Assembly: GCF_000963865.1 (NCBI RefSeq)
Contig: NZ_CP011071.1
Span: forward strand, 2,902,001 to 2,966,000
Direction: 5' to 3'
Source: Flagellimonas lutaonensis
GTDB taxonomy: Bacteria; Bacteroidota; Bacteroidia; Flavobacteriales; Flavobacteriaceae
Length of the DNA: 64,000 bases
A model generated the notes under the pieces. The model made no database searches, was not told the DNA's origin, and saw nothing but the letters and a program-made list of their open reading frames with translations. A program made the position numbers and the translations under genes. Below are positions 26,299-35,547 of this stretch, in pieces. Numbering within the stretch: position 1 is the first letter of the stretch; each line of letters starts with the position of its first letter.

Positions 26299-27345
26299 TC
26301 AGGGTTCTTTGTAGTAAGCGAATGCTTCATCGAACAAAGAGGCGGGAACTTTGACATCTGCCACCGCCTTTCCAATGCTCTTCAAGAGTACATAATTGAT
26401 GTTTCCGTGCGAATTTTTTTTATCGTGCTTCAGCAAGTCCAATATTATTTCGATATCGGTGTCGTTGAACTCGACCTGTTCAAAGTACTGTCCAAAGGTT
26501 TGCTTAATTTCATGGAGCTCGAATTTTGAAAGGCCCGTAAGCACATGCGAAAAGTAGGCCTCTATGACCATGCCCACGGCAATGGCCTCGCCATGCAACA
26601 GGGTTTTTCTATCAGGATGTTCCAAAAAATACGACTCTATGGCATGGCCCACTGTGTGGCCAAAATTCAAGATTTTCCGTATGCCTTTCTCGGTGGGGTC
26701 GGCCTGTACAACTTCACTTTTTAAGGCCACTGACCTTTCAATATGTTCTTTGACGGCGTCGAGGCCACTGTCTTTAAGAACACTCCAATAGTTGTGGTCC
26801 TTGATGAGACCGTGCTTCAACATTTCAGCAAAGCCGCTGCGTGTTTGTCGACTGTTCAAGGTGTCTAGAAAGTCAGGAAAAACGAGAATCATTTGGGGTT
26901 GGTTGATGACCCCTACCTGGTTTTTGAGCACCCCAAGGTCCACTCCGGTCTTACCGCCAATCGAGGCATCGACCATGGCCAGAAGGGTAGTGGGCACATT
27001 TATAAAATCAATGCCCCTTTTAAAAGTCGAGGCAACGAACCCGCCCAAATCGGTGATTACTCCGCCTCCAAGGTTGATCAACAGGCTCTTCCGGTCGCCC
27101 CCATGGTTTGATAGACCATTCCAAAGGGTGGTGCACGTCTCTATGTTCTTGTATTCCTCACCCGGTTTAATGGTAAACACTGCATCGATTTCGTTCTTTT
27201 CGAACATGGGCTCAAAAAGTGGGAGACAGTGTGTTTTTGTATTCTCATCAACGAGTACAAAGATTTTTGAATAATTGTTCTTTGATAGGTGAAGGTTAAG
27301 GGCGGCACGCCCCAGCTCATTGAAATAGACACCGTTATCGGCCAT
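26299..27345 (-). CDS. aroB: 3-dehydroquinate synthase
   Basis: A 348-residue enzyme of the shikimate pathway that converts DAHP to 3-dehydroquinate using NAD and a divalent metal. Visible are the NAD-binding GGGVITDLGGFVASTFKRG segment (about residues 92-110), the substrate loop PTTLLAMVDASIGGKTGVD, MLKHGLIKD, and the metal-binding GHTVGHAIE with a later LLHGEAIAVGM. Length is standard. It is divergent from proline dehydrogenase across 106 bp. Confidence 0.97.
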   Translation of the reverse strand: MADNGVYFNELGRAALNLHLSKNNYSKIFVLVDENTKTHCLPLFEPMFEKNEIDAVFTIKPGEEYKNIETCTTLWNGLSNHGGDRKSLLINLGGGVITDLGGFVASTFKRGIDFINVPTTLLAMVDASIGGKTGVDLGVLKNQVGVINQPQMILVFPDFLDTLNSRQTRSGFAEMLKHGLIKDHNYWSVLKDSGLDAVKEHIERSVALKSEVVQADPTEKGIRKILNFGHTVGHAIESYFLEHPDRKTLLHGEAIAVGMVIEAYFSHVLTGLSKFELHEIKQTFGQYFEQVEFNDTDIEIILDLLKHDKKNSHGNINYVLLKSIGKAVADVKVPASLFDEAFAYYKEP

Positions 27346-27451
27346 TTGTTTTCTGTATAGGGTTCAATCGAGAGCACTAAATAAAGATTATTTTTGATGA
27401 TTTTCGCAAAGAAGTACTCCTTATATTTGATCCGTTGTAAAATTCATAAAA

Positions 27452-28618
27452 ATGAGGCCCAATTTTGAGGATACTGCAATCGCTTTTGAGCTCAAAAGCG
27501 ATTCTGAACTTGAACGCGCCTACTTTCTTTTCAAATTGATAGCCAACGAACCCTTGGTGCGTATTGGTACGGCCGTCACCAATTTTGCCGTAAAGGCCCA
27601 TCTGCCTGTTGAAGGGTTGATCAGGGCCACGGTATTTGATCATTTTTGCGGAGGGGTCAATGAAGAAGATTGCATGCCCGTTATCGATAGGATGTTCGAA
27701 AAGGGGGTGCGGGCAATACTGGATTACTCCGTTGAAGGGAAGGAAAAAGAAGATCAGTTCGACTTTGCCCTGAAAAAGACAATGGAGGTGCTTGACTTTG
27801 TAAAGGAAAAGGATGCTATTCCCTTTGCGGTTTTCAAACCAACCGGCATGGGCCGTTTTAAGATTTATGAAAAGGTCAGTGCCGGTAGCCAATTGGATGA
27901 AAAAGAGCAGGAAGAATGGAATCGTATCGTACAACGTTACGACTGTATTTGCCAAAAAGCCCATGACATGGAAGTGGCACTGTTGATCGATGCCGAGGAA
28001 AGCTGGATGCAGGATGCTGCCGACGACATTGTCCTGCAGATGATGCGCAAGTACAACCGCGAACGCCCCGTGGTGTTCAATACCGCCCAAATGTACCGCT
28101 GGGACCGGCTGGATTATCTGAAAAAACTGAAATCCCTTGCCACGGACGAAGGATTCAAGGTGGGTATAAAAGTGGTTCGGGGCGCCTATATGGAAAAAGA
28201 GAACGACCGGGCAGAAGAGATGGGTTATAAAAGTCCGATCTGTGAATCAAAGCAGGCCACAGATGAGAATTTTGATGCTGCCATTGATTTTATGGTCGAG
28301 CACCTTGATACCTTTTCGATTTTTGCCGGCACCCATAATGAGGCCAGCACCTATAGACTGATAGATTTGATGCAGGCCAATGGCATAGCGGTTGACGACA
28401 ACCGGATCTGGTTCGGCCAACTGTATGGCATGAGCGACCACATTACCTACAATTTGGCGGCCCACGGGTACAATGTTGCAAAATACCTGCCCTATGGACC
28501 GGTAAGGGACGTGATGCCCTATCTGATCAGGCGTGCTGAAGAGAATACCTCGGTCGCGGGCCAGACCACCCGCGAACTGTCTTTGTTGAAAAAGGAAAAA
28601 GAAAGAAGAAAGATTTAA
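27452..28618 (+). CDS. Proline dehydrogenase
   Basis: A 388-residue FAD-dependent PutA-type monofunctional proline dehydrogenase that oxidises proline to pyrroline-5-carboxylate and passes electrons to quinone. The TIM-barrel motifs present are LLIDAEESWMQDAADD, KVVRGAYMEKENDRA, FAGTHNEAS, WFGQLYGMSDH and the substrate-binding YGPVRDVMPYLIRRAEENT at the C-terminus. A P5C dehydrogenase is not in this window. The upstream region has TATATTTG at 27422-27429 and TATTTTTG at 27389-27396 as candidate -7 boxes. Confidence 0.94.
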   Translation: MRPNFEDTAIAFELKSDSELERAYFLFKLIANEPLVRIGTAVTNFAVKAHLPVEGLIRATVFDHFCGGVNEEDCMPVIDRMFEKGVRAILDYSVEGKEKEDQFDFALKKTMEVLDFVKEKDAIPFAVFKPTGMGRFKIYEKVSAGSQLDEKEQEEWNRIVQRYDCICQKAHDMEVALLIDAEESWMQDAADDIVLQMMRKYNRERPVVFNTAQMYRWDRLDYLKKLKSLATDEGFKVGIKVVRGAYMEKENDRAEEMGYKSPICESKQATDENFDAAIDFMVEHLDTFSIFAGTHNEASTYRLIDLMQANGIAVDDNRIWFGQLYGMSDHITYNLAAHGYNVAKYLPYGPVRDVMPYLIRRAEENTSVAGQTTRELSLLKKEKERRKI

Positions 28619-28622
28619 ATCC

Positions 28623-29006
28623 CTATTCTTTGCTAAGTTTTTGTACAATGGCTTCTTTCTCACAACTTATTACTACCAATGTGTAAGATGCTTCCTCGAT
28701 ATTTTTTGAGATGTAGTAGGTCTTACAAGGCCCTGAACGGGTATCACTCTTCTTGAAATCCACATCCCCATCCCTAAAAAAGGATTTTACCAACAGGGTA
28801 TCCAGCTCTTGTGATTCCATTTGCGCCAGCGCCCTGTCTGACAAAGAGAACGGTTTCGACCGTAGGTCTTTCAATACCCTACAATTCGGTAGATAGCAGA
28901 ACTCAAGACCGGTATCTTGGGTTTTCTTTTTCAGAAAAAATACCAAGAACACCAAGCCTATGGAAAGGCCTACCAGATACCACCCGAGACGTTTCAAAAA
29001 AGCCAT
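28623..29006 (-). CDS. Conserved single-helix protein
   Basis: A 127-residue protein with one N-terminal hydrophobic helix (about residues 8-25), then LEFCYLPNCRVLKDLRSKPFSLS and a mixed alpha/beta domain with RSGPCKTYYISK and SYTLVVISCEKEAIV. Four cysteines outside the membrane helix are notable. I recall similar proteins beside alanine dehydrogenase in flavobacteria, sometimes labelled DUF4258, but I cannot confirm that. It starts 7 nt after the alanine dehydrogenase stop, so the two are co-transcribed. Confidence 0.75.
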   Translation of the reverse strand: MAFLKRLGWYLVGLSIGLVFLVFFLKKKTQDTGLEFCYLPNCRVLKDLRSKPFSLSDRALAQMESQELDTLLVKSFFRDGDVDFKKSDTRSGPCKTYYISKNIEEASYTLVVISCEKEAIVQKLSKE

Positions 29007-29013
29007 AGGTAAC

Positions 29014-30213
29014 TCAAAAGATTAGGAAGTTGATGTCGCTGAAATTCAATCCGAACCAATCACCGACCGATTTGTTGGTCAAGATGCCATGGTACATATA
29101 CAGCCCGTTTCGTAGGCCCTTGTCAAACCGAAGAGAGTTTTCGAGGCCCCCATCTTCACCCAGTTTTAGCAGGTATGGGGTAAAGATATTGCTGATGGAT
29201 ATGGATGAGGTTCTCGGGTAACGGGCGGGAATGTTGGGCACCCCATAGTGCAATACGCCAAACTTCTCGATGACCGGTTTATTGTGGGTGGTGATTTCTG
29301 AAGTTTCAAAGCAGCCCCCCATATCGATACTGACATCGATGATCACGGCACCTTTTTTCATATTTTCTACCATGGCACTCGACACGATTGTCGGGGATCG
29401 GTCTTTTCCCCTTACCGCACCAATGGCAACATCGCAGCGTTTTAGGGCCTTCAACAGGTTTTTGGGTTGTATGGTAGACGTGTAGACGGTTTGGTTCAAA
29501 CTGGTCTGAATATTGCGCAACTTGGTGATCGAGTTGTCGAACACCTTGATGTTGGCACCAAGCCCCAGGGCAGATCGGGCGGCGAATTCACCGACAGTGC
29601 CCGCGCCCAAAATGACCACCTCTACCGGTGGAACCCCACTGATATTACCGAACATGAGTCCATTGCCCTTATTGGTGGCGGCCATCAGTTCCGCAGCGAT
29701 CAATATAGAGGATATACCGGCTATTTCACTCAGTGATCGCACTGCAGGGTATTTGCCGTCATCGTCGCGAATGTATTCAAAGGCAATGGCCGTGATACGC
29801 TTCTTGGCCATCGCCTCAAAATATTGTTTTGACTGGGTCTTGATTTGTAGGGCCGATATGACCGTGGTCTGCGGATTCAGCAGTTCAATTTCATGAAGGG
29901 TAGGGGGCTCTACCTTCAAGATAAGGGGGCATGAGAACACTTTTTTCGTGTCGCGAACAATTTCGGCCCCCGCATTGGTGTAATCGATATCGCTATAATT
30001 AGCGCCTTCACCGGCCCCGGATTCGATCATGACCCGGTGCCCGTGGGCCGTAATGGCGTTGACAGCATCGGGGGTAAGGCAAATACGCTTTTCTTGAAAA
30101 AGGTTCTCTTTGGGAATACCTATAAATAGCTCACCCTTTTGCTTGATCACCTCAAGCGTTTCTTCCTGTGGCAGTAGTTGCTGTTTGCTAAAAGGAGACG
30201 AAGGTTGGTCCAT
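29014..30213 (-). CDS. ald: Alanine dehydrogenase
   Basis: A 399-residue AlaDH/PNT-type enzyme from the ATG at 30213 (the frame extends to a TTG at 30234). It oxidatively deaminates L-alanine to pyruvate with NAD. Seen are the N-terminal GIPKENLFQEKRICLTPDAV, the MIESGAGEGANYSD loop, the Rossmann motif VVILGAGTVGEFAARSALGLG and the nucleotide-associated DVSIDMGGCFETSE. The C-terminal DGGLENSLRFDKGLRNGLY tail is usual for Bacteroidota forms. Transhydrogenase is unlikely because no membrane subunit is adjacent. Confidence 0.93.
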   Translation of the reverse strand: MDQPSSPFSKQQLLPQEETLEVIKQKGELFIGIPKENLFQEKRICLTPDAVNAITAHGHRVMIESGAGEGANYSDIDYTNAGAEIVRDTKKVFSCPLILKVEPPTLHEIELLNPQTTVISALQIKTQSKQYFEAMAKKRITAIAFEYIRDDDGKYPAVRSLSEIAGISSILIAAELMAATNKGNGLMFGNISGVPPVEVVILGAGTVGEFAARSALGLGANIKVFDNSITKLRNIQTSLNQTVYTSTIQPKNLLKALKRCDVAIGAVRGKDRSPTIVSSAMVENMKKGAVIIDVSIDMGGCFETSEITTHNKPVIEKFGVLHYGVPNIPARYPRTSSISISNIFTPYLLKLGEDGGLENSLRFDKGLRNGLYMYHGILTNKSVGDWFGLNFSDINFLIF

Positions 30214-30264
30214 ATGTTTGGTTGCGGGCACCAAAAAGGGTGGCCCCGTTATGTACGGACGAAT

Positions 30265-30810
30265 TTACGATTTTTTTGAAAGGGCCTCTCTTCTCCTTTC
30301 CAGCTTTTCGAGCTCTTTGCGTATGGCCTCTTTTTCTTTGTGCAGCTTCAGTTCGGTGTCCATCGCCTTTAGATCGATGCCATGTACGTATTTGTCTACC
30401 AGCTTGACCCTGATAAAATACACGATGGGCACGATGACCATGGTCACCGCGATTACATAGAGGATTTCGTTTTCGTCAATCTTAGTCGAATCTTCCACAA
30501 GGCTCCCTTGGTAAAACTGAAATGCAAACATTGCAATAGGTATCAAGATGGCATGGTACCACCAATGCTTGCAGGTTACAAACCAAATAACAAGAAGAAG
30601 TAGAGGTATTAATTTTGATGAATAGTAATAAAAAGCATAATGAACACTTGAAAATCCATTATTTTCAAAAGTTATTCCCAAAAGATTTATACTTTGAGCA
30701 TCTGGGCTTATATATTTATAGTAGTAAAACAGTAAGGGAGTTACGGCTATAAACAAGGCTATCAACCCCTCGACAATCAGCTTTCTCTTTATTTTCTTTC
30801 TTTCAAACAA
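30265..30810 (-). CDS. Hypothetical membrane protein with C-terminal coiled coil
   Basis: A 181-residue protein with four predicted membrane helices (about residues 12-30, 52-80, 84-102 and 115-135). A long charged C-terminal helix rich in Lys and Glu follows, with a heptad-like pattern that suggests a cytoplasmic coiled coil. No signature motif is recognised. It lies 51 nt upstream of the alanine dehydrogenase ATG on the same strand, and its own start is 53 nt downstream of the terminator of the small secreted peptide gene. Confidence 0.78.
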   Translation of the reverse strand: MFERKKIKRKLIVEGLIALFIAVTPLLFYYYKYISPDAQSINLLGITFENNGFSSVHYAFYYYSSKLIPLLLLVIWFVTCKHWWYHAILIPIAMFAFQFYQGSLVEDSTKIDENEILYVIAVTMVIVPIVYFIRVKLVDKYVHGIDLKAMDTELKLHKEKEAIRKELEKLERRREALSKKS

Positions 30811-30862
30811 GGCCTACACAATATATATTATTATCCATAACCTTAAAAAGGAAAAATTATTG

Positions 30863-30897
30863 TAAAAAAAAAAGGCTTCTGAATTTCAGAAGCCTTT
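30863..30897 (-). terminator. Rho-independent terminator of the secreted peptide gene
   Basis: AAAGGCTTCTGA and TCAGAAGCCTTT form a perfect 12-bp stem with a 3-nt loop (30871-30897). On the minus strand it is followed by an uninterrupted U-tract (30863-30870). It lies 18 nt past the stop of the 47-residue peptide gene. Confidence 0.92.
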
Positions 30898-30915
30898 AAT
30901 CAAATTTGCAAATGT

Positions 30916-31059
30916 CTACATTTTGCCGTCGGTTAACTTCTTTTTATCAATGCTAACCTTATCTCCAAAGGTATCTTTGTCGATACCAGTTGTAGACACA
31001 GCGGCCATGGCCAAAAAGGCTACGGCCAAAAGACCAAAAAATACTTTTCTAGTGTTCAT
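30916..31059 (-). CDS. Small secreted peptide (47 residues)
   Basis: ATG at 31059, TAG at 30916-30918. The product has a typical Sec signal peptide (MNTRKVFFGLLAVAFLAMAAVS) and a mature part of about 25 residues with Lys and Asp throughout (GIDKDTFGDKVSIDKKKL). It has no cysteine. The gene has its own matched promoter (31104-31133) and a perfect terminator (30863-30897), so it is a stand-alone transcription unit of about 230 nt. I recognise no family and can assign no function; a secreted or periplasmic peptide is the direct reading. Confidence 0.75.
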   Translation of the reverse strand: MNTRKVFFGLLAVAFLAMAAVSTTGIDKDTFGDKVSIDKKKLTDGKM

Positions 31060-31103
31060 CGTACATTTTTTTGGTTAATAAATCGAATGAATTCATCCAG
31101 AAA

Positions 31104-31133
31104 CAAATGTAGGAAAATTTTTATACGAAACAA
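31104..31133 (-). promoter_or_regulatory. Promoter of the secreted peptide gene
   Basis: On minus, TTG (31131-31133), a 19-nt spacer and TACATTTG (31104-31111) match the Bacteroidota -33/-7 consensus in both sequence and spacing. Transcription should start near 31097, giving a leader of about 37 nt. Confidence 0.75.
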
Positions 31134-31234
31134 GTCGTTTATCGATATTTTTTGCTTTTAATCTAAAAAATCAATCCTTTCATCGATTCTGGGGAACTAG
31201 CGGGAAGATAATGAAAATGTTTGTTAACAAAAAT

Positions 31235-31651
31235 TTAAGATGGAAAAAACTCGATGGCCCGGGTGTTTTCATCGATAATCTGTAAGTGTATTCGGTCAAA
31301 ACCGACATCGAGCAATTCCTCAACTTTTTCGGGCCACTCAATAAAGACCCAAGCACCGGAATAGAGATAGTCTTCAAACCCTAGGTCCAATACTTCATCA
31401 ATATGGTCAATGCGATAAAAATCGAAATGATAGGCCAAAACCTGGCCATTGGCATCATGGTACTCGTTTACCAAAGAAAAAGTAGGGCTGTTGCCACGAT
31501 CAATGCCACCCAATGATTTTATGATGGCCTTGACCAAGGTGGTCTTGCCCGCGCCCATGGGGCCATATAGGCAAATGATCTTGGAAGAGGCCGTATGAAT
31601 AACGGTGTTCGCAATCTCCTCTAACCGCTGCAATTCAAAACGTTCTTTCAA
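31235..31651 (-). CDS. tsaE: tRNA t6A synthesis ATPase TsaE
   Basis: A 138-residue P-loop ATPase that supports TsaB-TsaD in making N6-threonylcarbamoyladenosine at position 37 of ANN-decoding tRNAs. Visible are Walker A GPMGAGKTT (residues 30-38), the switch-like SPTFSLVNEYHD segment, the YHFDFYRID stretch and the WPE motif in IEWPEKVEELL. Length and motif order are standard. It lies 7 nt downstream of porX on the same strand, so the two are co-transcribed. Confidence 0.96.
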   Translation of the reverse strand: MKERFELQRLEEIANTVIHTASSKIICLYGPMGAGKTTLVKAIIKSLGGIDRGNSPTFSLVNEYHDANGQVLAYHFDFYRIDHIDEVLDLGFEDYLYSGAWVFIEWPEKVEELLDVGFDRIHLQIIDENTRAIEFFPS

Positions 31652-31658
31652 AGCGAAT

Positions 31659-33203
31659 CTATTTTGCCTCCAAAACTACAAAAGGCACAATCATTTCTTC
31701 CAACGAAACCCCACCATGTTGGTAGGTGTTGCGGTAGTAGCTTACATAATGGTTGTAATTGTTGGGGTAGGCAAAGAACAAATCGTTTTTGGCAAAGATG
31801 AACGAACTGCTCAAATTGATGTTGGGCAAATGAATGCTGTGGGGGTTTTTGGCGGCCAACACATCTTTTTCTTCATAGGTAAGGCTACGGCCCGTCTTGT
31901 AGCGCAGGTTTAAACTGGTTTCGCGGTCACCGATGACCTTTGATGGGTGTTTTACATTGATGGTGCCATGGTCTGTGGTAACGATCAGTTTCATGCCCAA
32001 CAACTGTGCCTGCTGCACAATGTCAAGTAGGGGAGAGTTCTTAAACCAGCTCAGGGTCAATGACCGATACGCCTTGTCGTTCGAGGCCAGCTCTTTTATT
32101 ACCTCCATCTCGGTCTTGGCATGCGATAGCATATCAACAAAATTGTAGACGATGACCGTCAAATCGTTGTCTTTCTGCGATTTAAAATTTTGCGCAAGTT
32201 GCTTGCCCTGTTTCAAACTGCTGATTTTATGGTATTCCCACTTGAGGTTCATGCCGAGGCGTTCTAATTGGGCCCCCAAGAATTTGTCCTCAAAAAGATT
32301 TTTACCGCCCTCATCGGTATCGTTCTTCCACCAATCGGGATGGCGTTTTTCCATATCCAAAGGGGTGAGTCCCGAAAAAATGGCGTTTCTGGCATATTGG
32401 GTAGCCGTTGGCAGAATACTGAAATAGGGCACCTCCTTTTTCTTGCGGTAGAAATTGGTGAGCACATCTTCAAAGGCCAACCATTGATCGTACCGAAGGT
32501 TGTCTATTACCACCAAGAGGGTTGGGGTGTCTTCTATCTCTGATTTTATCAGTTTTTTGAACAATGTGTGCGACATCACCGGGGCATCATCGCCATCGAA
32601 CCAACTTGCATAGTTCTTGTCGATGAATTTGCCGAACTGGCTATTGGCCTCTATTTTCTGTGATTCCAGAATTTCGAACATGCTTGAATCTTCGATATCC
32701 TCCAGGCGCAGTTCCCAATAGATCAATTTTTTATACAAATCGGCCCATTCCTCCCAAGAATTGACCATCGACAGGTCCATCGCAATTTTTCTAAACTCTT
32801 GCTGGTAATTGGCGGTGGTGCGCTCAGAGACCAAGCGCGAATTGTCAAGGCTTTTCTTTAGCGAGAGCAATATCTGGTTCGGATTGACGGGTTTTATGAG
32901 ATAGTCGGCTATCTGTGAGCCGATGGCTTCGTCCATGATATATTCTTCCTCACTTTTGGTGATCATGACCACGGGCAATGAGGCATCTATCTGTTTGATC
33001 TCGTTCAAGGTTTCCAGACCAGAAATGCCCGGCATGTTCTCATCCAAAAAAACGATATCGAACGTGGTATCGCGAATTTCTTCGAGTGCCTCTTGGCCGC
33101 TCTTGCAAGTGGTAACGCGGTAATCTTTCTTTTCAAGGAAGAGTATGTGGGGTTTCAGCAAGTCAATCTCATCATCGACCCAGAGAATGGAAATATTACT
33201 CAT
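31659..33203 (-). CDS. porX: PorX-type response regulator with PglZ phosphatase domain
   Basis: A 514-residue two-domain protein. An N-terminal receiver domain has the acidic pair D10-D11 and phospho-acceptor D54 (FLDENMPG), with Lys at about 104. A linker leads to a C-terminal PglZ/alkaline-phosphatase-like domain with LLVVIDNLRYDQW (about 226-238) and the metal-binding TTDHGTINVKHPS. This matches PorX, which with the kinase PorY regulates type IX secretion genes and hydrolyses oligonucleotides in studied homologues. No porY, sigP or T9SS gene is in the window. It is followed by tsaE and is divergent from an HD-domain gene 29 bp away. Confidence 0.93.
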   Translation of the reverse strand: MSNISILWVDDEIDLLKPHILFLEKKDYRVTTCKSGQEALEEIRDTTFDIVFLDENMPGISGLETLNEIKQIDASLPVVMITKSEEEYIMDEAIGSQIADYLIKPVNPNQILLSLKKSLDNSRLVSERTTANYQQEFRKIAMDLSMVNSWEEWADLYKKLIYWELRLEDIEDSSMFEILESQKIEANSQFGKFIDKNYASWFDGDDAPVMSHTLFKKLIKSEIEDTPTLLVVIDNLRYDQWLAFEDVLTNFYRKKKEVPYFSILPTATQYARNAIFSGLTPLDMEKRHPDWWKNDTDEGGKNLFEDKFLGAQLERLGMNLKWEYHKISSLKQGKQLAQNFKSQKDNDLTVIVYNFVDMLSHAKTEMEVIKELASNDKAYRSLTLSWFKNSPLLDIVQQAQLLGMKLIVTTDHGTINVKHPSKVIGDRETSLNLRYKTGRSLTYEEKDVLAAKNPHSIHLPNINLSSSFIFAKNDLFFAYPNNYNHYVSYYRNTYQHGGVSLEEMIVPFVVLEAK

Positions 33204-33232
33204 ATAGTGGTTATCTTTACGGACTTGAAATT

Positions 33233-34486
33233 TTGAACCTTAAAACTGAAACATTTTTGTCCCAGACCAACAAGCTCAACATATTCAACGATCCAATTTA
33301 CGGTTTTATTGGCACTCAGAATGAACTAATTTTCAGTCTGGTCGAGCATCCGTATTTTCAGCGATTGCGGCGCATTTCGCAGATGGGCATGTCGTATCTG
33401 GTGTTTCCCGGGGCCCATCATACGCGGTTCCACCATGCTTTGGGCAGTATGTACCTGATGCAGCGGGCCATTGAGGTGTTGCGGTTAAAGGGTGTTGCTA
33501 TTTCGGATGATGAAGAGAACGGACTTTTATGTGCCATTTTACTGCACGACATTGGCCACGGCCCTTTTTCGCACGCATTGGAAAATTCATTGGTCCATGG
33601 CATTGCCCACGAACAGCTGTCGTTACGTTTTATGGGGCACCTGAACAAAGAGCATGATGGTGGGTTAGACATTGCGTTACAAATTTTTCAGGGGACGTAT
33701 CCGAGAAAGTTCATGAATCAATTGGTCTCGAGCCAGTTGGATATGGATCGTATGGATTATCTAAAACGCGACAGTTTCTATACGGGGGTAACCGAGGGCA
33801 ACATCAACTCAGAACGGCTCATTACCATGCTCAATGTAGTGGATGAAGGGCTGGTAGTGGAAGAAAAAGGCATTTATGCCGTCGAAAAATTTTTGATGGC
33901 CAGACGGTTCATGTACTGGCAGGTATACCTGCACAAGACCAGTTTAATGGCCGAACTGCTGTTGGTGAAAATATTGAAGAGAGCACGCCATTTGGTCGAA
34001 AAGGGAGTTCAACTAGAGGCAAGCGAACCATTGAAGTTCTTTTTGTACGAAACGATTGCCCTGAAAGACTTTGATGATACCGTACTAGATACATTTGCCA
34101 AACTTGACGATATAGATGTACTATCGGCCATAAAAAAGTGGCAGGATAGCGACGATTTTGTACTATCCAAGATGTGTAAGATGCTTCTCGATCGAAGGTT
34201 GCTGAAGATAAAACTGAAGAACAAACCGGTGGCGCAAAAGAAAATGGACAAAAAATTGGAGTGGGTCAAATACAACTACTCATTGAGTGCTGAAGAAGCG
34301 TCCTATTTTGTGTTCGCTGGTATGGTAAAAAACCAAGCCTATGATAGTGAATACCAAAAAATAAACATATTGGAAAAAAGCGGAAAGGTGACCGACCTGA
34401 CAAAAGCCTCTGACCACATTAATCCTAGCTCTTTCTCGCTTACCACAACAAAATATTACCTCTGTTTCCCCAAGGAAAGCGTTTGA
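33233..34486 (+). CDS. HD-domain phosphohydrolase
   Basis: A 417-residue HD-superfamily protein related to dGTPase/SAMHD1-like hydrolases. The metal-binding set is visible as [12 protein letters not shown] (about residues 62-73), [16 protein letters not shown] (HD at about 103-104) and [20 protein letters not shown]. The substrate is unknown; dNTP hydrolysis is a family-based guess. The annotated frame starts at a TTG at 33233 because no ATG exists before the conserved region; a TTG at 33257 is an alternative. It is divergent from porX by 29 bp, a conserved flavobacterial arrangement as far as I recall. Confidence 0.88.
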   Translation: MNLKTETFLSQTNKLNIFNDPIYGFIGTQNELIFSLVEHPYFQRLRRISQMGMSYLVFPGAHHTRFHHALGSMYLMQRAIEVLRLKGVAISDDEENGLLCAILLHDIGHGPFSHALENSLVHGIAHEQLSLRFMGHLNKEHDGGLDIALQIFQGTYPRKFMNQLVSSQLDMDRMDYLKRDSFYTGVTEGNINSERLITMLNVVDEGLVVEEKGIYAVEKFLMARRFMYWQVYLHKTSLMAELLLVKILKRARHLVEKGVQLEASEPLKFFLYETIALKDFDDTVLDTFAKLDDIDVLSAIKKWQDSDDFVLSKMCKMLLDRRLLKIKLKNKPVAQKKMDKKLEWVKYNYSLSAEEASYFVFAGMVKNQAYDSEYQKINILEKSGKVTDLTKASDHINPSSFSLTTTKYYLCFPKESV

Positions 34487-34496
34487 CAAAATTTCT

Positions 34497-34504
34497 TACT
34501 TTTG
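34497..34504 (+). promoter_or_regulatory. Candidate leaderless promoter box of lpxD
   Basis: TACTTTTG matches TAnnTTTG and ends 5 nt before the lpxD ATG at 34510, immediately after the HD gene stop. Transcription would begin at or next to the ATG. The -33 element is not evident: TTG at 34483-34485 is too close. Confidence 0.5.
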
Positions 34505-34509
34505 CAGCG

Positions 34510-35547
34510 ATGAAATTTACGGCCACCCAAATTGCTGGAATACTGGAGGGAGAAGTTGAGGGAAATCCTCAAACGGCCGTCCATAAGCTATCAAAAATTG
34601 AGGAGGGCGAAAAGGGATCATTGACCTTTTTGGCGAATCCGAAGTATACGCCTTACATCTATTCCACAAAGGCTTCCATTACCATTGTCAACAAAGATTT
34701 TGTGCCAGAACAAAAGCTTTCGACCACCCTTATCAAGGTTGATGATGCCTATAAATCCTTCTCAAAACTATTGGAATATTACAATCAGGTAAAAAATAAT
34801 AAAGTAGGCATCGAAAACCCATCGTACATCTCAGAAACAGCTGAATATGGCGAGGGATTTTATCTGGGTGCCTTTTCATATCTGGGCGATAATGTGAAAA
34901 TTGGCAAGAACGTAAAGGTCTACCCCAATGTCTATATTGGTGACAATGTCAGCATTGGCGACAACGTAATGGTTTTTGCCGGTGCCAAGATCTACTCAGA
35001 ATCCATCATAGGTGACAATTGCGTAATACACAGTGGGGCCATTATAGGTGCCGATGGTTTTGGGTTTACGCCAGATGAAAACGGTGAATATAGCAAGGTA
35101 CCGCAGACCGGCAACGTAATCTTGGAAGACAATGTCGATGTTGGTGCTGGTACCACTATAGATAGGGCCACACTGGGTTCGACCATTCTTCGAAAAGGGG
35201 TCAAGTTGGACAATCAGATTCAAATCGCCCATAATGTCGAGATTGGCGAACATACCGCGATCGCGGCCCAAACCGGTATTGCGGGTTCTACCAAAATTGG
35301 AAAAAATTGTCTTATCGGTGGTCAAGTGGGTATCGTGGGGCACATTACCATAGGCGATAGGGTAAAGGTCCAGGCCCAATCCGGTATCGGCAGAAATGTG
35401 AAAGATGACGAGGTATTGCAGGGATCGCCGGCCATAAACTACGGAGACTTCAACAAATCATACGTACACTTCAAGAACCTACCGAAAATCATTAATCGAA
35501 TAAATGACCTAGAAAAACGGAGTGACAGTGATACAGACAAGCAGTAA
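34510..35547 (+). CDS. lpxD: UDP-3-O-acylglucosamine N-acyltransferase
   Basis: A 345-residue left-handed beta-helix acyltransferase that adds the N-linked hydroxyacyl chain in lipid A synthesis. The N-terminal uridine-binding domain (residues 1-100) precedes hexapeptide repeats, with the catalytic-His region in [20 protein letters not shown] and GVKLDN just before it. The C-terminal helix ends [13 protein letters not shown]. The start at 34510 is chosen because the frame upstream runs back into the HD gene stop. It overlaps lpxC/fabZ by 26 nt, so lpxD-lpxC/fabZ-lpxA form one operon. Confidence 0.95.
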   Translation: MKFTATQIAGILEGEVEGNPQTAVHKLSKIEEGEKGSLTFLANPKYTPYIYSTKASITIVNKDFVPEQKLSTTLIKVDDAYKSFSKLLEYYNQVKNNKVGIENPSYISETAEYGEGFYLGAFSYLGDNVKIGKNVKVYPNVYIGDNVSIGDNVMVFAGAKIYSESIIGDNCVIHSGAIIGADGFGFTPDENGEYSKVPQTGNVILEDNVDVGAGTTIDRATLGSTILRKGVKLDNQIQIAHNVEIGEHTAIAAQTGIAGSTKIGKNCLIGGQVGIVGHITIGDRVKVQAQSGIGRNVKDDEVLQGSPAINYGDFNKSYVHFKNLPKIINRINDLEKRSDSDTDKQ

